DNA from: Candidatus Omnitrophota bacterium
GTDB lineage: Bacteria; Omnitrophota; Gorgyraeia; 1-14-0-20-64-10
Length of the DNA: 8,375 nt
Reading direction: 5' to 3'
NCBI GenBank assembly: GCA_023248095.1
Contig: JAHFFF010000071.1
Location: 1 to 8,375, forward strand
The position numbers were made by a program, and so were the translations under genes. The notes beneath the pieces are model-generated. The model saw nothing but the letters and a program-made list of their open reading frames with translations. It made no database searches and was not told the DNA's origin. Below, in pieces: positions 1 through 5,718 of this stretch; the first letter of the stretch is position 1; each line of letters starts with the position of its first letter.

Positions 1-201
1 CTGCGCATAGGGGCTGATGTCCAGCCCGTAAAGCCAAACCTGATTCTTTTCAATCCGCGCGAAGCTGTCCTTGAGATTGACCCGGTGCGCCCGCAGGGAC
101 TTGACCTCCGCCCCCTTCAATTCAATCCCCGCCTCGACGGTTTCGAGCAGGTTGTAGTCCCTACCGGCGGAGGGGTTCTTCGCAATGAGAGCGCCACTCA
201 C
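1..201 (-). CDS. smpB: SsrA-binding protein SmpB, N-terminal part (runs off window)
   Basis: SmpB binds tmRNA and brings it to stalled ribosomes for trans-translation in the cytoplasm. Sixty-seven codons are visible; the family is usually about 150 residues, so the C-terminal half lies beyond the left edge. The translation contains the family's N-terminal signature: IAKNPSAGRDY at residues 6-16, then ETVEAGIELKGAEVKSLRA, VNLKDSFARI and LYGLDISPY, which form the start of the OB-fold core. The start chosen is GTG at 201-199, because the codon directly upstream (204-202) is an in-frame TAA and homologues carry a few residues before the IAKN motif. No strong ribosome binding site is visible. The gene lies 32 bases downstream of the beta-repeat gene in the same direction, so co-transcription is likely. 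Identification is by remembered family motifs and is very secure. Confidence 0.95.
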   Translation of the reverse strand, partial: MSGALIAKNPSAGRDYNLLETVEAGIELKGAEVKSLRAHRVNLKDSFARIEKNQVWLYGLDISPYAQ

Positions 202-233
202 TTATTTAAGATACCACATCCGTTCGACACCAG

Positions 234-1091
234 CTACCAGCGGAGGCGAAGGCCCCCTTCCACCGCAGCCTCTTCCAACGATTTACGGAGCCGCACGAAT
301 GCCTCCCCTTGGTCATTCAGGAACTCTCGAGTGAGCAGGACCTCCAACCCCACCGGTTTTCCCCCCTGCGTCGTCAACCGGACGGAAAGGGCCCGCTGGG
401 AATCGATCGAGTACGTTGCTCCAAAGGTCATCGTCCGAGGGGAATCATCCCCATAGGGGACCTCAAAATTCAGCTTCAGGTCATCGGAGAGTTTCCAGTT
501 GCCCAGCAGGGTCACCGTTTGAAGGCGCCTCTTTCCCACCGCCTCGATCCCAACCTGATATCGGATGGCCCCCTCCTTCGGAAGGATTGATGCCGTCTGG
601 AAGGTGCCCCGGAATCGGAAGGCGGAGTCCGATTGTTCGTCCAAGACGTAGGTGAGCCTCTTATCCTCCCCAACCTGCCAATAACCTTGGAATCGAAGAA
701 GCTGTTCCGTTCGCTTCCTTGTTTTCAGGTCGGTTTGAGCGAAACGATAGAGAACCTCGTGAGCAGGACCCACTTCCCAGGCGCCCTGCAGCGTTAAGAC
801 TTCCTGCTCACCCTTTCGCCGGTCGACCCAAAAAGAAAGCCGATTCTTGGAGTCAGCCTGCCACCGGCCTCGAAGGGAGAACTCCTGCTGGACCGGTTCC
901 CCGTCGAGGGACTGTTCCGACAAACGGAACAGGAGGCCGTTTGGCTCGGCAGCCATCAGGTTTCCCGTGAGGACCAACTCTTCCTCCGCTCCCAAACGGC
1001 GGTACTGAAGTTGGTGATTCTTGGTGAGGGCCCATCTCCCCTCGACGAGCTCTTCCCCTCGAATGAGCCGATTGAACGGGTCCAAACGCAT
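234..1091 (-). CDS. Hypothetical protein built of tandem beta-strand-like repeats
   Basis: I do not recognise a named family. The 285-residue product is a repeat protein: a motif of the form [L/F]-x-G-x-[W/F/Y], followed 8-12 residues later by Leu-x-[Tyr/Phe], recurs about eight times. The motif glycines fall at residues 18, 43, 75, 103, 136, 162, 197 and 224. Spacings alternate between short (25-28) and long (32-35), giving a compound period near 60 residues. Alternating hydrophobic and polar residues suggest antiparallel beta strands, and the chain ends in GGLRLRW. A terminal aromatic is a hallmark of outer-membrane beta-barrels, but there is no signal peptide, so export is uncertain. The frame is open up to ATG at 1151-1149, but that start would overlap the divergent HD-GYP start codon. 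ATG at 1091 is preferred because it leaves a 58-base intergenic region. It lies just upstream of smpB on the same strand. Confidence 0.75.
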   Translation of the reverse strand: MRLDPFNRLIRGEELVEGRWALTKNHQLQYRRLGAEEELVLTGNLMAAEPNGLLFRLSEQSLDGEPVQQEFSLRGRWQADSKNRLSFWVDRRKGEQEVLTLQGAWEVGPAHEVLYRFAQTDLKTRKRTEQLLRFQGYWQVGEDKRLTYVLDEQSDSAFRFRGTFQTASILPKEGAIRYQVGIEAVGKRRLQTVTLLGNWKLSDDLKLNFEVPYGDDSPRTMTFGATYSIDSQRALSVRLTTQGGKPVGLEVLLTREFLNDQGEAFVRLRKSLEEAAVEGGLRLRW

Positions 1092-1149
1092 GGAAAACAG
1101 TCTACCAGGTTTCGCGGGAAAGATGCTATCCTTGTTGCCTGAGATTTCC

Positions 1150-2511
1150 ATGAGGTTCCGCAGAAAGGTTACAGTGCTGTTGATCCTGATTCAGGTGGGT
1201 CTGATCGGGATCCTGGCAAGCCTGGTCTACCCTAGGCTGTACTGGGAACAGCTGGAGAGTCTGCGGCGCAGGGTCACCAGCATCGCAGCGACAGGGGCCC
1301 TCAGCATCGACGGAAACCTGCACCGGTCCATTCCAGCAGATCCTTCGTCCGCCTCATTACCCGCCTACCAGCAGCTTCAAACCCAGCTCAAGCGGATCCT
1401 CGCAGCCAATCCGGGCATTCGATACACCTGGACGATGGTCCGATCTCCTGTCCCGGGTCAAACCTTCTTAATCGGAGATGTCGGGGGTGGCGGATCGAAG
1501 GGTCCCGGCCGTCCCTACGACGCCAGCGGCATCCCGGACCTCTGGATGGGCTTCGAGGTACCGACCGCGGACCGACAGGAGGTGAAAGATCCCTGGGGCG
1601 TTTCCATCTCCGGATACGCCCCGATCCACGACTCAGAGGGCCAGGTTGTTGCGATCCTGGGGGTGGACGTTTACGACCAGCAGCTTTACCTGCTGCGGCA
1701 GAAGTTCTTGATCTTCCTCGTCGTGAGCCTCACCATCGCTGTCGGAGCCGGGTTTGGGATAGGCTCTTGGGTTGCCCTTGGCATCGCCAATCCTCTGGAC
1801 CGGTTGGTGCACGGGATGCGCAGGATTGAGCAGGGACATCTCAATCACGAGATTCGTCTCCTGACAGGAGATGAATTTGAGGAGGCCGCGGCCGCTTTCA
1901 ACCGGATGACGCAAGCCCTGCAGGCCTCGCGAGCACAGCTTCGAGCGGCCTTCTTGAAAACCATCCAGAGCCTCATCTCGGCCCTGGAGGCAAAGGATCC
2001 TTACACGCGGGGCCACTCGGTGTCGGTTGTCAGCTACGCGACCGAAATGGCCAAGGTGTTGGCCAAGTCGAGTTCCGAGATCGAAACCATTGAGCGGCTG
2101 AGCGTCCTGCACGACATCGGCAAGATCGGGATTCACGATGCCACGCTCCAGAAGCCTTCGGCCCTGACACCCGAAGAGAGACAGAGCATGCAGCAGCATC
2201 CGGTGATCGGCGCAAAGATCCTCGGCCCCCTCGACCTCTCACCCGAAGAGCTGGATTTGATCGTCAGCCACCACGAGTGGGAAGATGGAACCGGCTACCC
2301 GCAGGGACTGACCCGACCCCAGATCTCAGACTTGGTGGCCATCGTCTCGGTAGCGGACGCTTACGACGCGATGACCAGCCACCGGCCCTATCGCCACACC
2401 ATGACGCCCGCCGAGGCCCTAGCCGAATTACGCAGAACCGCCGGCACGCAGTTCCGGCCGGAGGCGGTGGAGGCCATGGCAATCGTCCTGGAGAAAAAGG
2501 GCATCCTATAG
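1150..2511 (+). CDS. Membrane HD-GYP domain protein (probable c-di-GMP phosphodiesterase) with Cache-like sensor and HAMP
   Basis: This is a 453-residue inner-membrane signalling protein. Residues about 6-28 form a first membrane segment after the basic start MRFRRK. Residues about 30-183 are extracytoplasmic and carry a Cache-like pattern (YTWTM, then DPWGVSISGYAPI and VVAILGVDVY). Residues about 186-208 form the second membrane segment, followed by a HAMP linker (NPLDRLVHGMRRIEQG) to about 260. The HD-GYP domain fills about 275-450, with HD at 321-322 in VLHDIGKIG, HHE at 374-376, GYP at 382-384, and DAYDAMTSHRPYR after it. These are the metal-binding and signature motifs of phosphodiesterases that hydrolyse cyclic di-GMP, so catalysis is expected but not proven. 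The frame is open further upstream; ATG at 1123 is an alternative start, but 1150 puts the basic N terminus directly before the membrane helix. The stop codon overlaps the convergent nucleotidyltransferase stop. Confidence 0.93.
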   Translation: MRFRRKVTVLLILIQVGLIGILASLVYPRLYWEQLESLRRRVTSIAATGALSIDGNLHRSIPADPSSASLPAYQQLQTQLKRILAANPGIRYTWTMVRSPVPGQTFLIGDVGGGGSKGPGRPYDASGIPDLWMGFEVPTADRQEVKDPWGVSISGYAPIHDSEGQVVAILGVDVYDQQLYLLRQKFLIFLVVSLTIAVGAGFGIGSWVALGIANPLDRLVHGMRRIEQGHLNHEIRLLTGDEFEEAAAAFNRMTQALQASRAQLRAAFLKTIQSLISALEAKDPYTRGHSVSVVSYATEMAKVLAKSSSEIETIERLSVLHDIGKIGIHDATLQKPSALTPEERQSMQQHPVIGAKILGPLDLSPEELDLIVSHHEWEDGTGYPQGLTRPQISDLVAIVSVADAYDAMTSHRPYRHTMTPAEALAELRRTAGTQFRPEAVEAMAIVLEKKGIL

Positions 2512-3573
2512 CACCTTCCGGCCGTATTTTGCCGCCAATCGGATCGGCCGAAGGAAATAATAGAGGAAGAAAAACCGATCAGGCAGTGGGACCAGGAGCC
2601 ACTCGTGAGGGGTGGGAGTCATCCAGATCCATCCCTGACGGATGAGGTATCGGAGACGGTCCTTCCAACACTCCCGCATGGCCAAACAATAAGGAAGCTC
2701 TTCCCCTATGGAAATCTTTTCACCCTCTGCACGATTCATGGAAACTTCCAACACGTAGTCGCCCGCTGCCTGCACGGACCGGGACTCCGGAAAACCGTTC
2801 GCCTCACTCGGGATGGGTACATCCAGCAGCTCCTTCATCAAGAAGAGGCTCAATGACCAGATTCTCTGCATTCGCCACCGGCCGGCCTGCTCCGCCATCC
2901 GCCTCCAGTGAAACCCAGGGCTTGACCCCGCCAGTTCTGCCAGGTCGACGAGCCACGCCAATCGTTCGTACTGATGTTTCCAAGCATGCAGAGACAGGAT
3001 CAGGAAGAGATCTTCTGGAGCGAAGGAGGCCACTTCCCTTCCGCCTAAGGAGAAGGATCGGCGCCTATCCCACAAGGAATCCAGATCCAAAGGGACCGAA
3101 TAGTAACGCGGAATGAGATCCCAGTGAATCTCGACCGCCGGATCGGAGGGACCTCGGATGAAGATCTCATGAACGGTGCTGCGCCGGCTGGCTGAGGCCC
3201 GCTTGCCGTGAAGTGGCGACTCACGCCGGTAGCCCATCCGGAGCATCGCGGCAGTTGCCCCCCGCAAATCTGCCCCTCGAACCAGGATATCCAAATCCGA
3301 GAACTGCCTGAGAGCCACGTCCCCGTAGAGCTGATGGGACAATGCGGGCCCTTTAAATGGGATTCCTGGAATTCCTTGACGATCGAATTCCTCGAAGATC
3401 CGAAGCAACTCCTCCGTGGCTTGATAGGCGTACCGCAGGTGCCATCCATGCCATGGGCGGAGGCGGTCCCACACACCCTCCGGAAGGAGCGAATGCAATG
3501 CCCCAACGTGCCGGTAAAGCAGAGGCATCACACGGTGGCGCCCGGCAAGCTCAAGAAGCCAGTTCCAATCCAC
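2506..3573 (-). CDS. Nucleotidyltransferase family protein (PF14907-like, NTP_transf_5)
   Basis: The product, 355 residues from GTG at 3573, has the nucleotidyltransferase fold signature of the PF14907 type. KG at 74-75 (IPFKGPALSHQLYGD) is followed by LRQFSDLDILV, whose D93 and D95 are the expected metal-binding pair. VEIHWDL at 147-153 supplies the third strand, and PEDLFLILSLHAWKH plus LAWLVDLAELA form the usual helical C-terminal region. The substrate is unknown. Relatives occur in exopolysaccharide loci and beside PqqD-like and HprK-like proteins. The annotated start is the first ATG/GTG/TTG, but the same frame stays open upstream to a TAA at 3699-3697, and this stretch reads like the family's normal N terminus (SSEQEILFLISRRR just before DWNWLLELAGRHRVMPLLY). 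The true product is therefore probably longer, reached by a rare start, by coupling from pqqD or by frameshift. It ends convergently with HD-GYP, sharing the 6-base palindrome CTATAG. Confidence 0.9.
   Translation of the reverse strand: MDWNWLLELAGRHRVMPLLYRHVGALHSLLPEGVWDRLRPWHGWHLRYAYQATEELLRIFEEFDRQGIPGIPFKGPALSHQLYGDVALRQFSDLDILVRGADLRGATAAMLRMGYRRESPLHGKRASASRRSTVHEIFIRGPSDPAVEIHWDLIPRYYSVPLDLDSLWDRRRSFSLGGREVASFAPEDLFLILSLHAWKHQYERLAWLVDLAELAGSSPGFHWRRMAEQAGRWRMQRIWSLSLFLMKELLDVPIPSEANGFPESRSVQAAGDYVLEVSMNRAEGEKISIGEELPYCLAMRECWKDRLRYLIRQGWIWMTPTPHEWLLVPLPDRFFFLYYFLRPIRLAAKYGRKVL
2514..2554. repeat. Inverted repeat (stem-loop) just after the HD-GYP stop
   Basis: CCTTCCGGCCG at 2514-2524 pairs with CGGCCGAAGG at 2545-2554, giving a 10-pair stem with one bulged C and a 20-base loop. 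It starts 3 bases after the HD-GYP stop and lies within the C-terminal codons of the convergent nucleotidyltransferase. It is not followed by a T run on the plus strand, so it is not a textbook intrinsic terminator. It may still stabilise the HD-GYP mRNA 3' end or assist termination. It could also be a coincidence of GC-rich coding sequence. Confidence 0.35.
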
Positions 3574-3661
3574 CGGTCCCCGGAGCAGACCTTGAAGATG
3601 GACGGCCTGGGCAGGATGCAGCCGTCGGCGAGAAATCAGAAAGAGAATCTCTTGTTCGGAG

Positions 3662-3973
3662 CTAGCGGGGAATCCCTTTTTTAATCGTTGGATCGGTTAC
3701 CTCCACCAAACCAGCGATGGCCATCTCCTGAAGGAGGACACGCAGATCGGTTTCGCACTCTTCCGCTTCCACGTTAAATTCCTCGAGGAGATGTTCCAGA
3801 ATTTCCTGAATCCGTCTTGGATTTTGCACCAGCTCCCAGACACGCGACCCAACCCGATCGAGAGCGTAATAGGTGCCCGTTTTTAGATTCAGAACCGATA
3901 TCCCCTCCTCCCCCTGGGAGGCCAGCTGCTCCCGAACCGCCACAGCCACTGAATCGGGCGAGAGAGAGCTCAT
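3662..3973 (-). CDS. PqqD-like (RiPP recognition element) protein
   Basis: The product has 103 residues, slightly longer than the roughly 90 usual for PqqD. It matches the family from end to end: SVLNLKTGTYYALDRVGSRVWELV, then a helical segment (IQEILEHLLEEFNVE), then CETDLRVLLQEMAIAGLVEV. PqqD-type domains are small winged-helix folds that bind leader peptides and present them to modifying enzymes. They also occur as stand-alone partners of HprK-like kinases in so-called HPr-rel systems. ATG at 3973-3971 overlaps the TGA of the upstream lipoyl-transferase gene in an ATGA arrangement, a strong sign of translational coupling. A longer open frame upstream is a shadow of that neighbour. The 3' end contains A6-GGG (complement of 3674-3682) and C4 (complement of 3667-3670) runs, directly before a TAG that separates it from the nucleotidyltransferase frame. 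No precursor peptide is visible nearby, so the target is unknown. Confidence 0.9.
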   Translation of the reverse strand: MSSLSPDSVAVAVREQLASQGEEGISVLNLKTGTYYALDRVGSRVWELVQNPRRIQEILEHLLEEFNVEAEECETDLRVLLQEMAIAGLVEVTDPTIKKGIPR

Positions 3974-4560
3974 GCAAGACCGCCCGTCGCCCGAACGAGA
4001 AGATCGGACAGAAGGCCAAAACTCACCGGTAGTCCCTGAATCGACCCCTGCACCAAGATTCCATCCCGCCAAACCCGAAGAGCCGTCCCTCCTACCTTCG
4101 CACACCGGTAAAGCAGGTCCCCATGAACGGGAGCGGAGAAGCAGAGCGTGCAGGGCCCGGCGCAATCGTCCTCTGCGATCCCCAGATCGCCCGAAGACAG
4201 ACCGGCCTGCTCGACCAGCAGAAGGCGAAGATGCTGATGAAGACGGCCGGGAAGCTCGGAAAGCGGCCGATGCCTCTGCGCGGCGGTGCGTGGAAGGGCC
4301 AGGGCGTAGGTCAGCTCCTCCATCCGATGGACCACCGCCCCTCCACCCGTCGGTCGTCGAACCCATGGCAGGGCGAGAAGCTCCTCCGGCAATTCGGACG
4401 GGCTCTGACGGCGCCCGAGCGAGACGGCGGGCTTCAACCATTGATAGATCCGAAGGGTCGCAGGGACCAATCCCATACAGACCTGCTGTGCGATCCGCTG
4501 GTCCAACTCCATGTTGGCCTGCGGTTCTCCCGCCGGGTCACGGAATACGCGCCGCTGCAT
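3970..4560 (-). CDS. Lipoate ligase / octanoyltransferase-fold (BPL/LPL family) protein
   Basis: The 196-residue product has the biotin/lipoyl ligase catalytic fold. NMELDQRIAQQ is at 16-26, LRIYQWLKPAVSLGRRQ at 36-52, the glycine-rich RRPTGGGAVVH at 68-78 and ELTYALALP at 82-90. CTLCFSAPVHGDLL follows at 137-150, and KVGGTALR at 155-162 carries the conserved lysine that contacts the acyl group. The Cys-Phe pair at 140-141 resembles the LipM-type octanoyltransferases, whose cysteine forms the acyl intermediate, more than LplA ligases; I infer this from memory. The protein is shorter than the usual 250-280 residues of LipM and lacks an LplA-type accessory domain. It may transfer lipoyl/octanoyl groups to carrier domains, or may have been recruited to the PqqD operon for another acyl transfer. 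It begins at ATG 4560; an AGGTG sits 14 bases upstream, rather far for a ribosome binding site. Its stop overlaps the pqqD start. Confidence 0.85.
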   Translation of the reverse strand: MQRRVFRDPAGEPQANMELDQRIAQQVCMGLVPATLRIYQWLKPAVSLGRRQSPSELPEELLALPWVRRPTGGGAVVHRMEELTYALALPRTAAQRHRPLSELPGRLHQHLRLLLVEQAGLSSGDLGIAEDDCAGPCTLCFSAPVHGDLLYRCAKVGGTALRVWRDGILVQGSIQGLPVSFGLLSDLLVRATGGLA

Positions 4561-4582
4561 GATGCAATAGTTTACACCTCGT

Positions 4583-4612
4583 TTGACGGAACCGAAATCT
4601 TTCTGTTATGCT
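4583..4612 (+). promoter_or_regulatory. Sigma-70-type promoter for tRNA-Leu
   Basis: TTGACG at 4583-4588 (5 of 6 to the -35 consensus) and TATGCT at 4607-4612 (4 of 6 to the -10 consensus) are separated by 18 bases. Transcription would start near 4619, about a dozen bases before the mature tRNA end. CTGTT and AACAG around the -10 element (4604-4619) form a short inverted repeat that could be an operator or chance. This would also drive the downstream kinase and glycosyltransferase genes if no termination occurs after the tRNA. Confidence 0.6.
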
Positions 4613-4630
4613 GAACAGGGTATTGATCTC

Positions 4631-4712
4631 GCGGAAGTGGCGGAACTGGCATACGCGCTGGTCTCAGAAGCCAGTGGGGCAACCCTTGAGAGTTCAAATC
4701 TCTCCTTCCGCA
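4631..4712 (+). tRNA. tRNA-Leu (anticodon CAG)
   Basis: A complete class II tRNA cloverleaf can be drawn. The acceptor stem is GCGGAAG (4631-4637) with CTTCCGC (4705-4711) and discriminator A at 4712. The D arm contains the GG pair. The anticodon stem is CTGGT/GCCAG around the loop CTCAGAA, placing anticodon CAG at 4665-4667 (reads CUG). A long variable arm (GGG-CAA-CCC) and the T arm GAGAG-TTCAAAT-CTCTC complete it. The long variable arm and A73 agree with leucine identity. The 3' CCA is not encoded (TAT follows), so it must be added by the CCA-adding enzyme. The kinase gene begins 28 bases downstream with no terminator in between, implying a shared transcript cut by tRNA 3' processing. Confidence 0.97.
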
Positions 4713-4740
4713 TATCTCTCCACCCCTGTGAGGATGGACA

Positions 4741-5718
4741 ATGACGGGTTTGTTCAGAATACACGGGCTTGAACTCGAACTCATCTCCAATCACCCCCTC
4801 CTCTTCCGGACTTTTGCCCAGGACCTGGAGCATTTCCGAACACCACGGACAACCCGCTCGGCAGAGAAGGTTCGTTTACGCCTGACCGCCCTGCCCCGGC
4901 TATCGGAGGCCAACGGGTATCCTGTCGACTTCGCGCGTTACCGAGAGATTCAGCCACAACAGATGAATCGCCCAGGCGAGACCGTCACCCGCTTCGGGAT
5001 GAGTCTTGTGACGGTAATCACCGATCTGCAGAGGAAACAGATTCGCGCGGCGATCCTCCCCGAGGGTCGACTTCTGCCGGATCCGGCGTACCACCTCTGT
5101 TTCACGCAACCGATCTCCCTGTGGCTCAAGCAACGATCCCTCTTCTTCCTGCATGCGGGATGCGTGGCGGAGGGCTCGGCAGGCGTGCTGATCATCGGCC
5201 ACAGCCGCGCCGGGAAGAGCTGTCTTTCCCTGAGCGCCGTCCGAGACGGCTTTCGCTTCCTCAGCGACGAGCAGCCGCTGATTCAAAAGCGGGCGGGATC
5301 GGTCGCGGCGCTGGCCTTCCCTCGGCGGATTCGCCTGGATCGAGCGGTCGCGTCCGGCTTCCCGGAGCTTAAGGGGCTTTTGCGTGCCACCGGCTGCGAG
5401 AGGATCCTTTTCCCCATCGAGCGTGTGTGGCCTGGATCGGTCACGGAGTCCTGTCTTCCCCGGCTGTTGGTCTTTCCCAAATTCCAGGCCCATGGGAAAC
5501 TCAAGGTAAGGCAGCTCCATCCCACCCAGGCGCTGGCGCGACTCCTTCAGGACGACCACTTCATCTGGTATCGAAGAGGACCCTTGAGTCGCCTTTCAGA
5601 GGAGCATCTCTCTGTCCTGGAAGGCTTGGCCAAACAGGCGGAACCAGTGGAGATGCTATACGGCAATTCGGATCTGCAGCGCATCCCCCCGGCGTTCCGC
5701 AGGCTCCTTCGTGGTTAA
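4741..5718 (+). CDS. HprK-like P-loop kinase (HPr kinase C-terminal-type domain)
   Basis: The product has 325 residues. The central part matches the HPr-kinase-like P-loop fold: LFFLHAGCVAEG precedes VLIIGHSRAGKSCLSL, in which GHSRAGKS at 153-160 is the Walker A motif with K159. FLSDEQPLI follows, with D176 in the second conserved acidic motif. The N-terminal 130 residues and the C-terminal part are poorly conserved in families of this kind. True HprK phosphorylates Ser46 of HPr, but HprK-related proteins beside PqqD-like and nucleotidyltransferase genes act on other, mostly unknown targets; in some lasso-peptide clusters such kinases phosphorylate the peptide. The Walker A motif departs from the HprK form GxSGxGKS at the second glycine (Arg). 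ATG at 4741 has a well-placed GAGG (4730-4733) seven bases upstream. The gene is downstream of tRNA-Leu and overlaps the next gene by 8 bases. Confidence 0.88.
   Translation: MTGLFRIHGLELELISNHPLLFRTFAQDLEHFRTPRTTRSAEKVRLRLTALPRLSEANGYPVDFARYREIQPQQMNRPGETVTRFGMSLVTVITDLQRKQIRAAILPEGRLLPDPAYHLCFTQPISLWLKQRSLFFLHAGCVAEGSAGVLIIGHSRAGKSCLSLSAVRDGFRFLSDEQPLIQKRAGSVAALAFPRRIRLDRAVASGFPELKGLLRATGCERILFPIERVWPGSVTESCLPRLLVFPKFQAHGKLKVRQLHPTQALARLLQDDHFIWYRRGPLSRLSEEHLSVLEGLAKQAEPVEMLYGNSDLQRIPPAFRRLLRG

Noticed and set aside
3667..3682. GGGG-AAT-CCC-TTTTTT resembles an intrinsic terminator on the plus strand.
   Set aside because: The stem has only three pairs and no plus-strand gene ends there; it lies at the pqqD-nucleotidyltransferase junction on the minus strand, where the T run would be an A run.
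3974..4441. Longer N-terminal extension of the PqqD-like frame.
   Set aside because: It runs inside the lipoyl-transferase gene in another frame and is Arg/Ser/Gly-rich without family features; the ATG at 3973 with an ATGA overlap explains the gene.
3873..4562. Long plus-strand open frame opposite the lipoyl-transferase and pqqD genes.
   Set aside because: Its translation is low-complexity Pro/Arg/Ala-rich and it is antisense to two well-supported genes.
4561..4600. Minus-strand promoter for the lipoyl-transferase operon (TAAACT -10-like at the complement of about 4569-4574).
   Set aside because: The -35 region is poor and the start point would give an almost leaderless mRNA; support is too weak to call.
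4631..4712. tRNA-Leu as an integration site for a mobile island.
   Set aside because: No repeat of the tRNA 3' end, integrase or other mobility gene is visible in the window.
4900..5559. Long minus-strand open frame under the kinase gene.
   Set aside because: It has no recognisable motif and is the GC-driven shadow of the kinase frame.
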